From Myxococcales bacterium (GTDB lineage: Bacteria; Myxococcota; Myxococcia; Myxococcales; Anaeromyxobacteraceae), in contig JAJXSQ010000036.1 in NCBI GenBank assembly GCA_021784495.1, forward strand, positions 1 through 12,265: a stretch of DNA of 12,265 nt, given 5' to 3'. Below are positions 1 through 5,734 of this stretch, piece by piece. A model generated the notes under the pieces. It had not been told where the DNA came from and searched no databases. It worked only from the letters and a program-made list of their open reading frames with translations. The position numbers and the translations under genes are program-made. The first letter of the stretch is position 1. Each line of letters opens with the position of its first letter.

Positions 1-997
1 GGCTCGCGGCCAGGACGGCGGCGCCCACGGCGAGCCCGGCGCCGAGCCCCAGCCGGTGGCCGAGCCACCCCGACAGCCCCGGGTGCGTCGACCAGCCGTA
101 GACCAGGGGGACGTGGAAGGCGTAGGCGCCGAGCGACAGCCGGCCGACCGGCGCCGCCGCGGCCGCGACGCGGGCCGGGAGGGCCGAGAGCGCCGCCAGG
201 ACGAGCAGGAGCGCGCCGATCCGGAAGGCGATGAGCGGCGGCGAGGCCGGCGGCGCCGTCCCGATCCCTTGCCAGGCCGTCGCGGCCACGAGCAGGCCCC
301 CGGCGCCGACCATGGCCAGGGCGGTCCCCCGCGCCTGGCGGTCCGGCGTCAGGACGCCGAGGAGCCCGCCCGCCAGGGAGTAGGCCGTCCACGGGGCCAG
401 CGGGAACGGGGAGGTCCCCCCGAGCGCCTGGATCCCGAGGAGCGCCGCCGAGGGGCGCGGGAGCTCCCGCGGGGGGTCGAGGCCGAGCGCGACGGCCAGG
501 AGCATCAGCGCTGCGAAGGCCAGCGCCGCCTCGCGCCGGCGAAGCGGGAGGGAGAGGACGGCCGCGGTGATCAGGATCGAGGCGCCGATCGTCTGGAGCG
601 TGTCGAAGGCGAGGAGGTGCGCCCAGGGGCCGGTGTCGCCCGCGCGCAGCCCGCCGAGGTCCCAGCCCGGGAAGCGGAGGGTCGCGCCGATCAGGGCGAG
701 GAGGAGCGCGCGGGGCAGGCGACCGCGCAGCACCGCCGCTCCTCGCGCGCGTCCGCGGCGGATCGAGACGACGACCGCCCACCCGGCCACCAGCATGAAG
801 AGCGGGGCGGTGAGCCCCCGCGCCCGCCAGTAGAGCCGCATCCCGTCCCCGGCCCAGGCCGCCGGGGCCAGGAGCGCGTCGAGGGTGTGGCCGAACACCA
901 TGGCGACCACGCCGATGGCGCGCGCGGCGTCGAGCGCGACGATCCGCTCCCGGGAGGAGGGGGGTCCGACCGCAGCGGTGAGGTCCGGCGTCGGCAC
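1..997 (-). CDS. Polytopic membrane acyltransferase, HGSNAT/DUF1624-like (C-terminus cut by window edge)
   Basis: An open frame of about 332 codons runs from a GTG at 997 to the left edge with no stop, so the C-terminus is missing. The N-terminal region reads RIVALDAARAIGVVAMVFGH, the charged-residue plus membrane-helix opening of heparan-alpha-glucosaminide N-acetyltransferase/DUF1624 proteins, with the conserved Asp and His. It is followed by LTAPLFMLVAGW, also typical of that family, and then by several more hydrophobic helices. Near the edge, GRLSLGAYAFHVPLVYGW resembles the late helix region shared with acyltransferase-3 and DUF418 proteins. Members are integral membrane proteins, and the characterised ones transfer acetyl groups to sugars; the substrate here is unknown. 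The start is uncertain: no good ribosome binding site precedes 997. The only in-frame ATG near the N-terminus (901) would remove the family's first motif. It lies about 140 bp downstream of the cytochrome gene, behind a hairpin, so it may be a separate unit. Confidence 0.75.
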   Translation of the reverse strand, partial: MPTPDLTAAVGPPSSRERIVALDAARAIGVVAMVFGHTLDALLAPAAWAGDGMRLYWRARGLTAPLFMLVAGWAVVVSIRRGRARGAAVLRGRLPRALLLALIGATLRFPGWDLGGLRAGDTGPWAHLLAFDTLQTIGASILITAAVLSLPLRRREAALAFAALMLLAVALGLDPPRELPRPSAALLGIQALGGTSPFPLAPWTAYSLAGGLLGVLTPDRQARGTALAMVGAGGLLVAATAWQGIGTAPPASPPLIAFRIGALLLVLAALSALPARVAAAAAPVGRLSLGAYAFHVPLVYGWSTHPGLSGWLGHRLGLGAGLAVGAAVLAAS

Positions 998-1136
998 GGC
1001 GCGTGCGGCATACCACGGATGCGGAGGGACGCCGGAGGTCCCCTCCGCGATCCCGAGCGCCGCCTGGCGGGCGGCGGCGCGACGGGGGTGGGGGCCGAGA
1101 CCGGTCCAGCCGGTCGGCCCCCTCCCGGCGCCGCCG
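998..1136. other. Intergenic spacer between cytochrome c and acyltransferase genes
   Basis: This 139-bp stretch has no convincing gene. It holds the hairpin described at 1090-1122. The acyltransferase frame stays open through it, but no plausible start codon or ribosome binding site is visible there. I see no clear promoter hexamers. Confidence 0.6.
1090..1122 (-). terminator. GC-rich hairpin after the redox operon, possible terminator
   Basis: The two arms pair over nine bases (GGGGGCCGA with TCGGCCCCC), then after a small bulge over a further CCGG/CCGG, around a five-base loop. It begins 15 bp downstream of the stop codon of the small cytochrome c gene, where an operon terminator would be expected. 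No T-run follows on the minus strand, so it is not a canonical intrinsic terminator. It could instead be an mRNA-stabilising structure. Confidence 0.4.
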
Positions 1137-1436
1137 CTACTTCAGGCCGCCCTTCACGTAGGCCGCCACCGCCTTGATCTCCTCGGGGGAGAGCTTCCCG
1201 CCGAACGCGGTCATCTTGCCCTTGCCCTTCGTGATCGTCTCCTCGACCTCCGCGCCGGTGAGCTTGGTGGCGGTGAGGTCCTTGACGCCCAGCTTCTTCG
1301 CGAAGGCGGTCGACCCCTTCCCGTCGGCGCCGTGGCACCCCTTGCAGCGGGCGTGGAAGACGGCCGAGCCGTCGGCGGCGAGGGCCGGGCCAGAGAGGGA
1401 GAGGAGGAGGGCGATCGAACCGGCGATGCGCTTCAT
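1137..1436 (-). CDS. Small periplasmic single-heme cytochrome c (class I, c6/c551-like)
   Basis: This 99-residue protein starts MKRIAGSIALLLSLSGPALA, a Sec signal peptide with a likely cleavage after A20, leaving a mature domain of about 79 residues. The heme site is CKGCH at residues 31-35, with H35 as proximal ligand. M75 in the GKGKMTAFGGKLS segment is the likely distal ligand, and the C-terminal helix (EEIKAVAAYV) is typical of cytochrome c6/c551/c555. Proteins of this kind are soluble periplasmic electron shuttles. The ATG at 1436 is preceded by GGAG with a 7-nt spacer. The gene lies 36 bp after the NrfD-like gene and is the last of the operon, so it probably carries electrons to or from the membrane complex encoded upstream. 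The partner oxidase or reductase is not in the window. Confidence 0.93.
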   Translation of the reverse strand: MKRIAGSIALLLSLSGPALAADGSAVFHARCKGCHGADGKGSTAFAKKLGVKDLTATKLTGAEVEETITKGKGKMTAFGGKLSPEEIKAVAAYVKGGLK

Positions 1437-1472
1437 GGAAATTCTCCGCGGTGGGGAGCTGCGCCGGGGCCC

Positions 1473-2696
1473 CTAGTGGGCCGCCGGCGCTCCGCTCGTC
1501 TTGAAGGTTCCGACGAGGATCGGGACCGAGATCTTCACCAGGATGGTGAAGATCAGGAACCCGACCCCGAAGACCCCGAGGGCGATGGCCCACTCGGTGA
1601 TCGTGGGACGGTACTCGTAGATCTCCCCGAGGGTGTCCGGGGTCATGCCGGGGATGACGAGCCCCATCCCCTTCTCGATGTAGACGCCGGCCCAGATGAG
1701 CAGGCAGCCGAGGTTGAGGGTGATCCAGTTCTGGCGTGTCTTCGGCACCAGGAAGAGGAGGAAGGCGATGGTGCTCGCGGCCAGGGAGGCCCAGGCGTAC
1801 GGGACGAGCGCCGCGTGGTGGCGCAGGCCGAACCACAGGTACTGCGAGTGCATGGTGTCCTGCGTCGCCGAGTAGAACTCCTTGAAGACCTCCGCCCCGA
1901 GGAGGAACAGGTTGATGAACATCGCGTAGGACATGAGCTCGGCGACCTTCCAGATCGCCTCGTCCTGGATGGGGATGCGCGCCGTCTTCCGCAGGATCTG
2001 GAAGAGGACGATCATCACCGCCGGGCCGGAGCAGAACGCCGAGGCGAGGAACCGGGGCGCCAGGATCGACGCGTTCCAGAAGGGCCTCGCCGCCATGCCG
2101 TTGTAGAGGAACGCGGTGACGGTGTGGGTGCTGATCGAGACCGGGATGGAGAGGAGGACCAGCGGGACGAGGATCGCCTTGCGCGCCTCCCGGCCGTTGT
2201 AGGCCTGGAACAGGATGTAGACGACCACGACGAGGTTGAGCGCGAGGTAGACGTTCAGCACCAGCGCGTCCCAGGTGAGGAGCGAGCGCGGCCAGTTGGG
2301 CGTGCCGATCCCCGGCATCATGTGGAGCAGCCGGTCGGGCCGGCCCATGTCCGCCATGATGAAGAGGAGGCACATCGCGAGCGCCGAGATGGCGAGGAGC
2401 TCGCCCAGGAGGACGACCTCCTTGATGGGTCCCCAGTGGTAGATGTACGCGGGGATGACCAGGAGGACCGCCGCCGCGGCGACGCCCACCAGGAAGGTGA
2501 AGTTGCCGATGTAGAAGGCCCAGGAGACCTGGTCGCGCATGTTGGTCGCGATCAGCCCGACCCGGGCCTGGTGGACGAAGGCGACCACGCCGATGGCGAT
2601 CAGCGTGCCGAGCGCCGCCAGCCAGGCAAAGTAGGTGCGGTTGCCGGTGGTCACCTGGCGCCCGCAGCCCTTCAGGAACTCGAGGATGCCGGTCAT
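1473..2696 (-). CDS. NrfD/DsrP/PsrC-family quinone-interacting membrane subunit
   Basis: This 407-residue protein has about ten hydrophobic helices, roughly at residues 22-42, 60-84, 93-115, 140-164, 174-198, 207-234, 250-276, 298-317, 325-345 and 366-390. Segments such as MADMGRPDRLLHM (114-126) and STHTVTAFLYNG followed by ARPFWNASILAPRFLASAF match the conserved helix ends of the NrfD superfamily, and the length and ten-helix layout fit the DsrP/HybB/PsrC branch. These subunits bind quinone near the periplasmic face and exchange electrons with a four-cluster ferredoxin partner, which is encoded directly upstream. The ATG at 2696 follows the ferredoxin stop by 10 bp and has only a weak GGGG-type binding site, which suggests coupled translation. 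The direction of flow (quinol oxidation or quinone reduction) cannot be read from the sequence. The family call is firm; the DsrP-like subgroup is an inference. Confidence 0.92.
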   Translation of the reverse strand: MTGILEFLKGCGRQVTTGNRTYFAWLAALGTLIAIGVVAFVHQARVGLIATNMRDQVSWAFYIGNFTFLVGVAAAAVLLVIPAYIYHWGPIKEVVLLGELLAISALAMCLLFIMADMGRPDRLLHMMPGIGTPNWPRSLLTWDALVLNVYLALNLVVVVYILFQAYNGREARKAILVPLVLLSIPVSISTHTVTAFLYNGMAARPFWNASILAPRFLASAFCSGPAVMIVLFQILRKTARIPIQDEAIWKVAELMSYAMFINLFLLGAEVFKEFYSATQDTMHSQYLWFGLRHHAALVPYAWASLAASTIAFLLFLVPKTRQNWITLNLGCLLIWAGVYIEKGMGLVIPGMTPDTLGEIYEYRPTITEWAIALGVFGVGFLIFTILVKISVPILVGTFKTSGAPAAH

Positions 2697-2706
2697 GGTC
2701 GCCCCG

Positions 2707-3636
2707 TCAGGTCGCGTAGAAGTAGTAGAACTGCGGGTGGGTGGCGAGCTCCTCCTTGAAGACGAAGACGCGCTTCGTCTCCATCACCTTGCGGATCTCG
2801 CTCTCCGGATCGAGGAGGTTCCCGAACTTCCGCGCCCCCACCGGGCAGACCTCGACGCAGGCCGTGTACCGGCCCTGGCGCGTCCGCTGGATGCAGAAGG
2901 TGCACTTCTCGACCACGCCCTTCGGCCGCGGGCGGTTGCCGAGGTAGTGCTGCTCGGGGTTGAGCTCCTCGGCCGGGAGGGTCGGCGTCGCCAGGTTGAA
3001 GTGGCGGGCGCCGTAGGGGCAGGCCGCCATGCAGCAGCGGCAGCCGATGCACCAGTCGTAGTCGATGACCACGATCCCGTCCGGCTCCTTCCAGGTCGCC
3101 TGGGTCGGGCACGTCTTCACGCAGGGTGGATCCCGGCACTGCTGGCACTGCACCGGAAAGTAGAACTTGTCCGGCTGCGGCACGGTCTCCGGCTCGTAGT
3201 AGATCTCGGCGTGCGAGAGATCGACGCCGTGCTCCTTGTCCATCTGGAGCACCCGGATCCACTGGATCTGCGGATCGGCGCGCGACTGGTTGTTCTCCTT
3301 CACGCAGGCGTAGACGCAGCGCCGGCAGCCGATGCAGCGGGACAGGTCGAGGCCGTACCCGAAGAAGACGCCGGGCATCGGCCCCTGGGTGCCGACGTGG
3401 ACCGCCTTGCCGAACCGCTGCTTCTCGTCCGCCTCGATCTTGGCGATCGTCCGCTTCAGCTCCTCGGGCGAGAGCTCGCGGAAGTGCTTCCGGAAGAACG
3501 CCTCGACGTCGACGCCGCAGGCCGAGAGGGAGGCGATCGCCGCCCCGGCCGCGGTCGCCTGGAGGAGTGCGCGGCGCCCCGGGTCGTGACCCGCCTCCGC
3601 CTCCGGCTCGACGACGGGTAGCTGGGGATGGCTCAC
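2707..3636 (-). CDS. Twin-arginine-exported ferredoxin subunit with four [4Fe-4S] sites (DsrO/NrfC/PsrB-like), possible lipoprotein
   Basis: This 309-residue protein carries 16 cysteines in four cluster-binding groups: C101/104/107/111, C164/167/172/176, C196/199/202/206 and C245/248/260/264. That is the layout of the PsrB/NrfC/DsrO ferredoxins that dock on NrfD-type membrane proteins. The N-terminus has a twin arginine (R21-R22, GRRALLQ), a hydrophobic stretch and a small-residue region ending LSAC at 37-40. This fits a Tat signal, and C40 would also fit a lipoprotein acylation site. I chose the GTG at 3636 because it overlaps the upstream stop as GTGA and has GGAGGAG about 8-10 nt before it; it also puts the Tat signal near the N-terminus. 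The frame stays open further upstream, but that part is out-of-frame translation of the cytochrome gene. The clusters should wire electrons between the NrfD subunit and the four-heme cytochrome. Confidence 0.93.
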   Translation of the reverse strand: MSHPQLPVVEPEAEAGHDPGRRALLQATAAGAAIASLSACGVDVEAFFRKHFRELSPEELKRTIAKIEADEKQRFGKAVHVGTQGPMPGVFFGYGLDLSRCIGCRRCVYACVKENNQSRADPQIQWIRVLQMDKEHGVDLSHAEIYYEPETVPQPDKFYFPVQCQQCRDPPCVKTCPTQATWKEPDGIVVIDYDWCIGCRCCMAACPYGARHFNLATPTLPAEELNPEQHYLGNRPRPKGVVEKCTFCIQRTRQGRYTACVEVCPVGARKFGNLLDPESEIRKVMETKRVFVFKEELATHPQFYYFYAT

Positions 3637-4286
3637 GGGTGGTTCTCCTCCGGCCGCCTCGGCCGGGGCATGGGATGGATCAGGGTCAGGGTCGGCGTGA
3701 CCACGGTCCGGCCGTCGACGACGACCTCCTTCACCCCCTTGAAGCGCGGGGTGTGGGGGTTGTGGCAGTTCACGCAGAGGAAGTAGGTCTTGGCGCCGTT
3801 CCACTGCCCGACCCGCTTGCCGTGCACCCCGACCTTCCAGTCGCGGTACTTCGCGCCGTGGCACTGGCCGCAGAGCCGGTAGGACTCGGTGAAGGGCACC
3901 AGCTCGCCGCTCGTCAGGTGGAGCTCGTCCCGGTTGCGCGCGTCATGGCAGTCGAGGCACCAGCGCCCCTCGCCGTGGGAGAGGACCGACTGCTGCTCGT
4001 CGTGGAAGCTGAGCTCCCGCCGCCGGGTGTTCGGCGGATCCTTGGGGTCGTGGCACCCCGAGCAGGGGAAGATCCCCTCGCTGAACGGCGGGGCGTTCGC
4101 GCTGATGAGCGGCTCCGCCGGCGGGGGCGCACCGCCCTTGTCGGCCACCGTCGACTTCGCGGTCACCGGCTTCGGGTCCGCCGGGTCGGCGGCGGCCGCG
4201 GGCCTCCCCTGGAGCAGGAGCGCCGCGGCGGCGGCCAGCCCGGTTGCCCGCCACCACCTCGCGTCAACCCCACGTCGTTCGGTCAT
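3633..4286 (-). CDS. Exported four-heme cytochrome c
   Basis: This 217-residue protein has an N-terminal hydrophobic segment (about residues 14-33, ending AAAA) after basic residues, a likely Sec signal peptide. Four CXXCH heme sites follow: CSGCH (75-79), CLDCH (110-114), CGQCH (139-143) and CVNCH (171-175). H95, H104, H155 and H178 are candidate distal ligands, so the hemes could all be bis-histidine. Residues 34-66 form a low-complexity Pro/Ala/Lys linker. The ATG at 4286 has GAGGAGG with a 7-nt spacer and overlaps the transporter stop as ATGA; its own stop overlaps the ferredoxin start as GTGA. The position directly before ferredoxin and NrfD genes parallels NrfB (five hemes) and DsrJ (three hemes), but the heme count matches neither. 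It probably links the ferredoxin subunit to a periplasmic partner. I recognise no catalytic heme site such as the CXXCK of NrfA. Confidence 0.9.
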   Translation of the reverse strand: MTERRGVDARWWRATGLAAAAALLLQGRPAAAADPADPKPVTAKSTVADKGGAPPPAEPLISANAPPFSEGIFPCSGCHDPKDPPNTRRRELSFHDEQQSVLSHGEGRWCLDCHDARNRDELHLTSGELVPFTESYRLCGQCHGAKYRDWKVGVHGKRVGQWNGAKTYFLCVNCHNPHTPRFKGVKEVVVDGRTVVTPTLTLIHPMPRPRRPEENHP

Positions 4287-5593
4287 TCGTTAGCCTCCTC
4301 GCAGAGGGTAGCCCCCCGTCGGGGGTCGGTTTCTTGACCTGGATCAGGCCCGCCTGCGACCGGATGGGGCGGCCGGCGCCGGGAGAGGGCGAGCATCCCG
4401 AGCAGCACCCCGATCCCGGCCAGGGTGAGGAGCGCGTCGACGAGGAGCGGCCCCCGCACCGCGAGACCGCCGACCCGGGATCCCCAGCCGTCGAGCGCCG
4501 TCACGTAGCTCGAGGCGAGGTTCGACACGGCGATGAACGAGGTGTACTTGGTCGCGGCGCCCGGACCGTGTCCGACCATCTCCAGGATGAACGCGGCGAG
4601 CGCGGCGAAGGCGATCCCGTTGGTGAAGTTGTACAGGAGCGTCCCCCAGCCGTAGGTGAGCGGCGTCAGCGGCCCCAGCATCATCGCCAGGCCCGAGAGG
4701 GCGGTGAGCCCCCCCGCCAGGCCGTAGGCGAGCCGGCGGTTCATCCGGTCGGCGAGGAACCCTCCGATCACCGCCCCGGCCGCGCCGAGGAGCCCACCCC
4801 CGAGCCCGTTCACCAGCGCGACCTCGTCCGGCGAGGCTCCGTAGGCGCTCCCCATCGCCGAGAACAGGTTCGTGAGCGCGCCGGCGCCGACCGGGACGGC
4901 GCAGATCACCAGCCCCGTCCAGCCGACGCGGGAGCCGAGCGTCCGCCCGACGTCGCGGAAGACCGCGGCGAGCTGGCGCCGCGCCTCCGCCAGCCGGGCA
5001 CGCCCGGCCACGACCGGCGGCGCCGGCTCCTCGATCCGGAGGACCGCGAGCGAGGAGATCGCCACCAGCACCCCGAGGACGCCCCCGGCGATCGGGACCG
5101 AGCTGCGCCCGGCGATCCCGAGGGCGAGCGCGCCCAGGAGCCCGGTGAACCCCACGTTGCCGGCCATCCGCCAGCCGCCCGCCTTCCCCTGGTCGCCGGC
5201 GCGGGTGGTGATCGCCATCAGCCCGTCGGCCGCCACCGCGGCGGTCGTCCCGGCGACCTGCGCCAGGGTGGCGAGGACCGTGAAGGCCAGGAGGTGGCGG
5301 GAGGGATCGGAGAGGAGCGAGAGCGCGACCAGCGCCGCGGCGGTGAGGAGCGCCGTCAGGAGGAACCACCGCCGCCGCCGCCCCCCGAGGTCGACGAGCG
5401 GGGCCCAGGCGAACTTGAAGGCGTGGGGGGCCATCGAGATCCCCGAGACGGCCCCGATCGCCGCGAGCGAGACCTGCCGCTGCTCGAGCCAGAACGGCGC
5501 GGCGATGGTGACGTACCCGACGGCGGCGCCGAAGGGCAGGATGGTGAAGGCGAAGAGCCAGGGCGGGGTCGGACGCACGTTCGGGTCGCTCAC
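4283..5593 (-). CDS. AmpG-like major facilitator superfamily transporter (PAT-type)
   Basis: This 436-residue membrane protein has about twelve hydrophobic segments. The region around residues 41-80 (VSLAAIGAVSG, then KFAWAPLVDLGGRRRRWFLL) is close in pattern to AmpG and the related acetyl-CoA transporter branch, including the KF-WAPL-D motif before an arginine-rich cytoplasmic loop. A second loop signature, FLADRMNRR, lies at 279-287, and GAATKYTSF at about 345-353 resembles the AmpG ATQYA segment. The last 32 residues form a hydrophilic tail. AmpG imports muropeptides, but other members carry different substrates, so the cargo here is unknown. Translation starts at GTG 5593; no strong ribosome binding site is visible, so the start is moderately sure. 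It is the first gene of the redox operon and its 3' end contains the binding site of the cytochrome gene, so their expression must be linked. Confidence 0.85.
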   Translation of the reverse strand: MSDPNVRPTPPWLFAFTILPFGAAVGYVTIAAPFWLEQRQVSLAAIGAVSGISMAPHAFKFAWAPLVDLGGRRRRWFLLTALLTAAALVALSLLSDPSRHLLAFTVLATLAQVAGTTAAVAADGLMAITTRAGDQGKAGGWRMAGNVGFTGLLGALALGIAGRSSVPIAGGVLGVLVAISSLAVLRIEEPAPPVVAGRARLAEARRQLAAVFRDVGRTLGSRVGWTGLVICAVPVGAGALTNLFSAMGSAYGASPDEVALVNGLGGGLLGAAGAVIGGFLADRMNRRLAYGLAGGLTALSGLAMMLGPLTPLTYGWGTLLYNFTNGIAFAALAAFILEMVGHGPGAATKYTSFIAVSNLASSYVTALDGWGSRVGGLAVRGPLLVDALLTLAGIGVLLGMLALSRRRPPHPVAGGPDPGQETDPRRGATLCEEANE

Positions 5594-5628
5594 GGGCCGG
5601 CGACTCTAGCCGGTCGCGCGCGGGCCGT

Positions 5629-5645
5629 CGCCCGCGCCCGGGCCG
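5629..5645. repeat. Direct repeat copy 1 in the divergent promoter region
   Basis: The 17 bases CGCCCGCGCCCGGGCCG occur here and again, exactly, at 5675-5691, a 46-bp offset. The left part of this copy forms the right arm of an eight-base stem, GCGCGGGC (5618-5625) with GCCCGCGC (5630-5637), around a four-base loop. It may be half of a paired operator. In DNA this rich in GC, chance repeats are more likely than usual. Confidence 0.5.
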
Positions 5646-5674
5646 ACCCGCCCCGCCGGGGAGCGCGACGCGGG

Positions 5675-5691
5675 CGCCCGCGCCCGGGCCG
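5675..5691. repeat. Direct repeat copy 2 in the divergent promoter region
   Basis: This is the second exact copy of the 17-base repeat at 5629-5645. Its left part lies in a 14-base perfect palindrome, CGCGGGCGCCCGCG (5669-5682). Both copies therefore show a GCGGGC/GCCCGC inverted element followed by the same CCCGGGCCG tail. It ends 43 bp before the reductase ATG. Confidence 0.5.
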
Positions 5692-5734
5692 GCGAGGTAT
5701 GGTCCCGGCCGGAGCGACCCCGCGGGAGGACGCG

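Larger units (their letters stand above)
5594..5734. promoter_or_regulatory. Divergent promoter region with paired palindromes
   Basis: This 141-bp region separates the minus-strand redox operon from the plus-strand reductase gene, so it should hold promoters for both. No convincing -35/-10 boxes are visible in the extreme GC content. It contains a stem at 5618-5637, a 14-base palindrome at 5669-5682 and a 17-base direct repeat (5629-5645 and 5675-5691), listed separately. An in-frame ATG at 5699 could extend the reductase by 12 residues, but it lacks a properly spaced ribosome binding site. Confidence 0.55.

Noticed and set aside
691..2373. A 560-codon minus-strand frame across the cytochrome c, NrfD and acyltransferase genes
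   Set aside because: It is in a different frame from all three genes, is Arg/Pro-rich, and matches no family.
885..2759. A 624-codon plus-strand frame opposite the cytochrome and NrfD genes
   Set aside because: Low-complexity charged sequence, no motifs, and fully antisense to well-supported genes.
3637..3864. A 76-codon upstream extension of the ferredoxin gene
   Set aside because: It is an out-of-frame reading of the four-heme cytochrome gene. The GTG at 3636 has a strong ribosome binding site and gives a proper Tat signal near the N-terminus.
5618..5691. CRISPR or mobile-element end as an explanation for the repeats
   Set aside because: There are only two copies, no regular spacers, no transposase or integrase and no target-site duplication.
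4244..5734. A 497-codon upstream extension of the short-chain dehydrogenase
   Set aside because: The extension is low-complexity sequence antisense to the transporter. The SDR fold begins at the ATG at 5735 with a good ribosome binding site.
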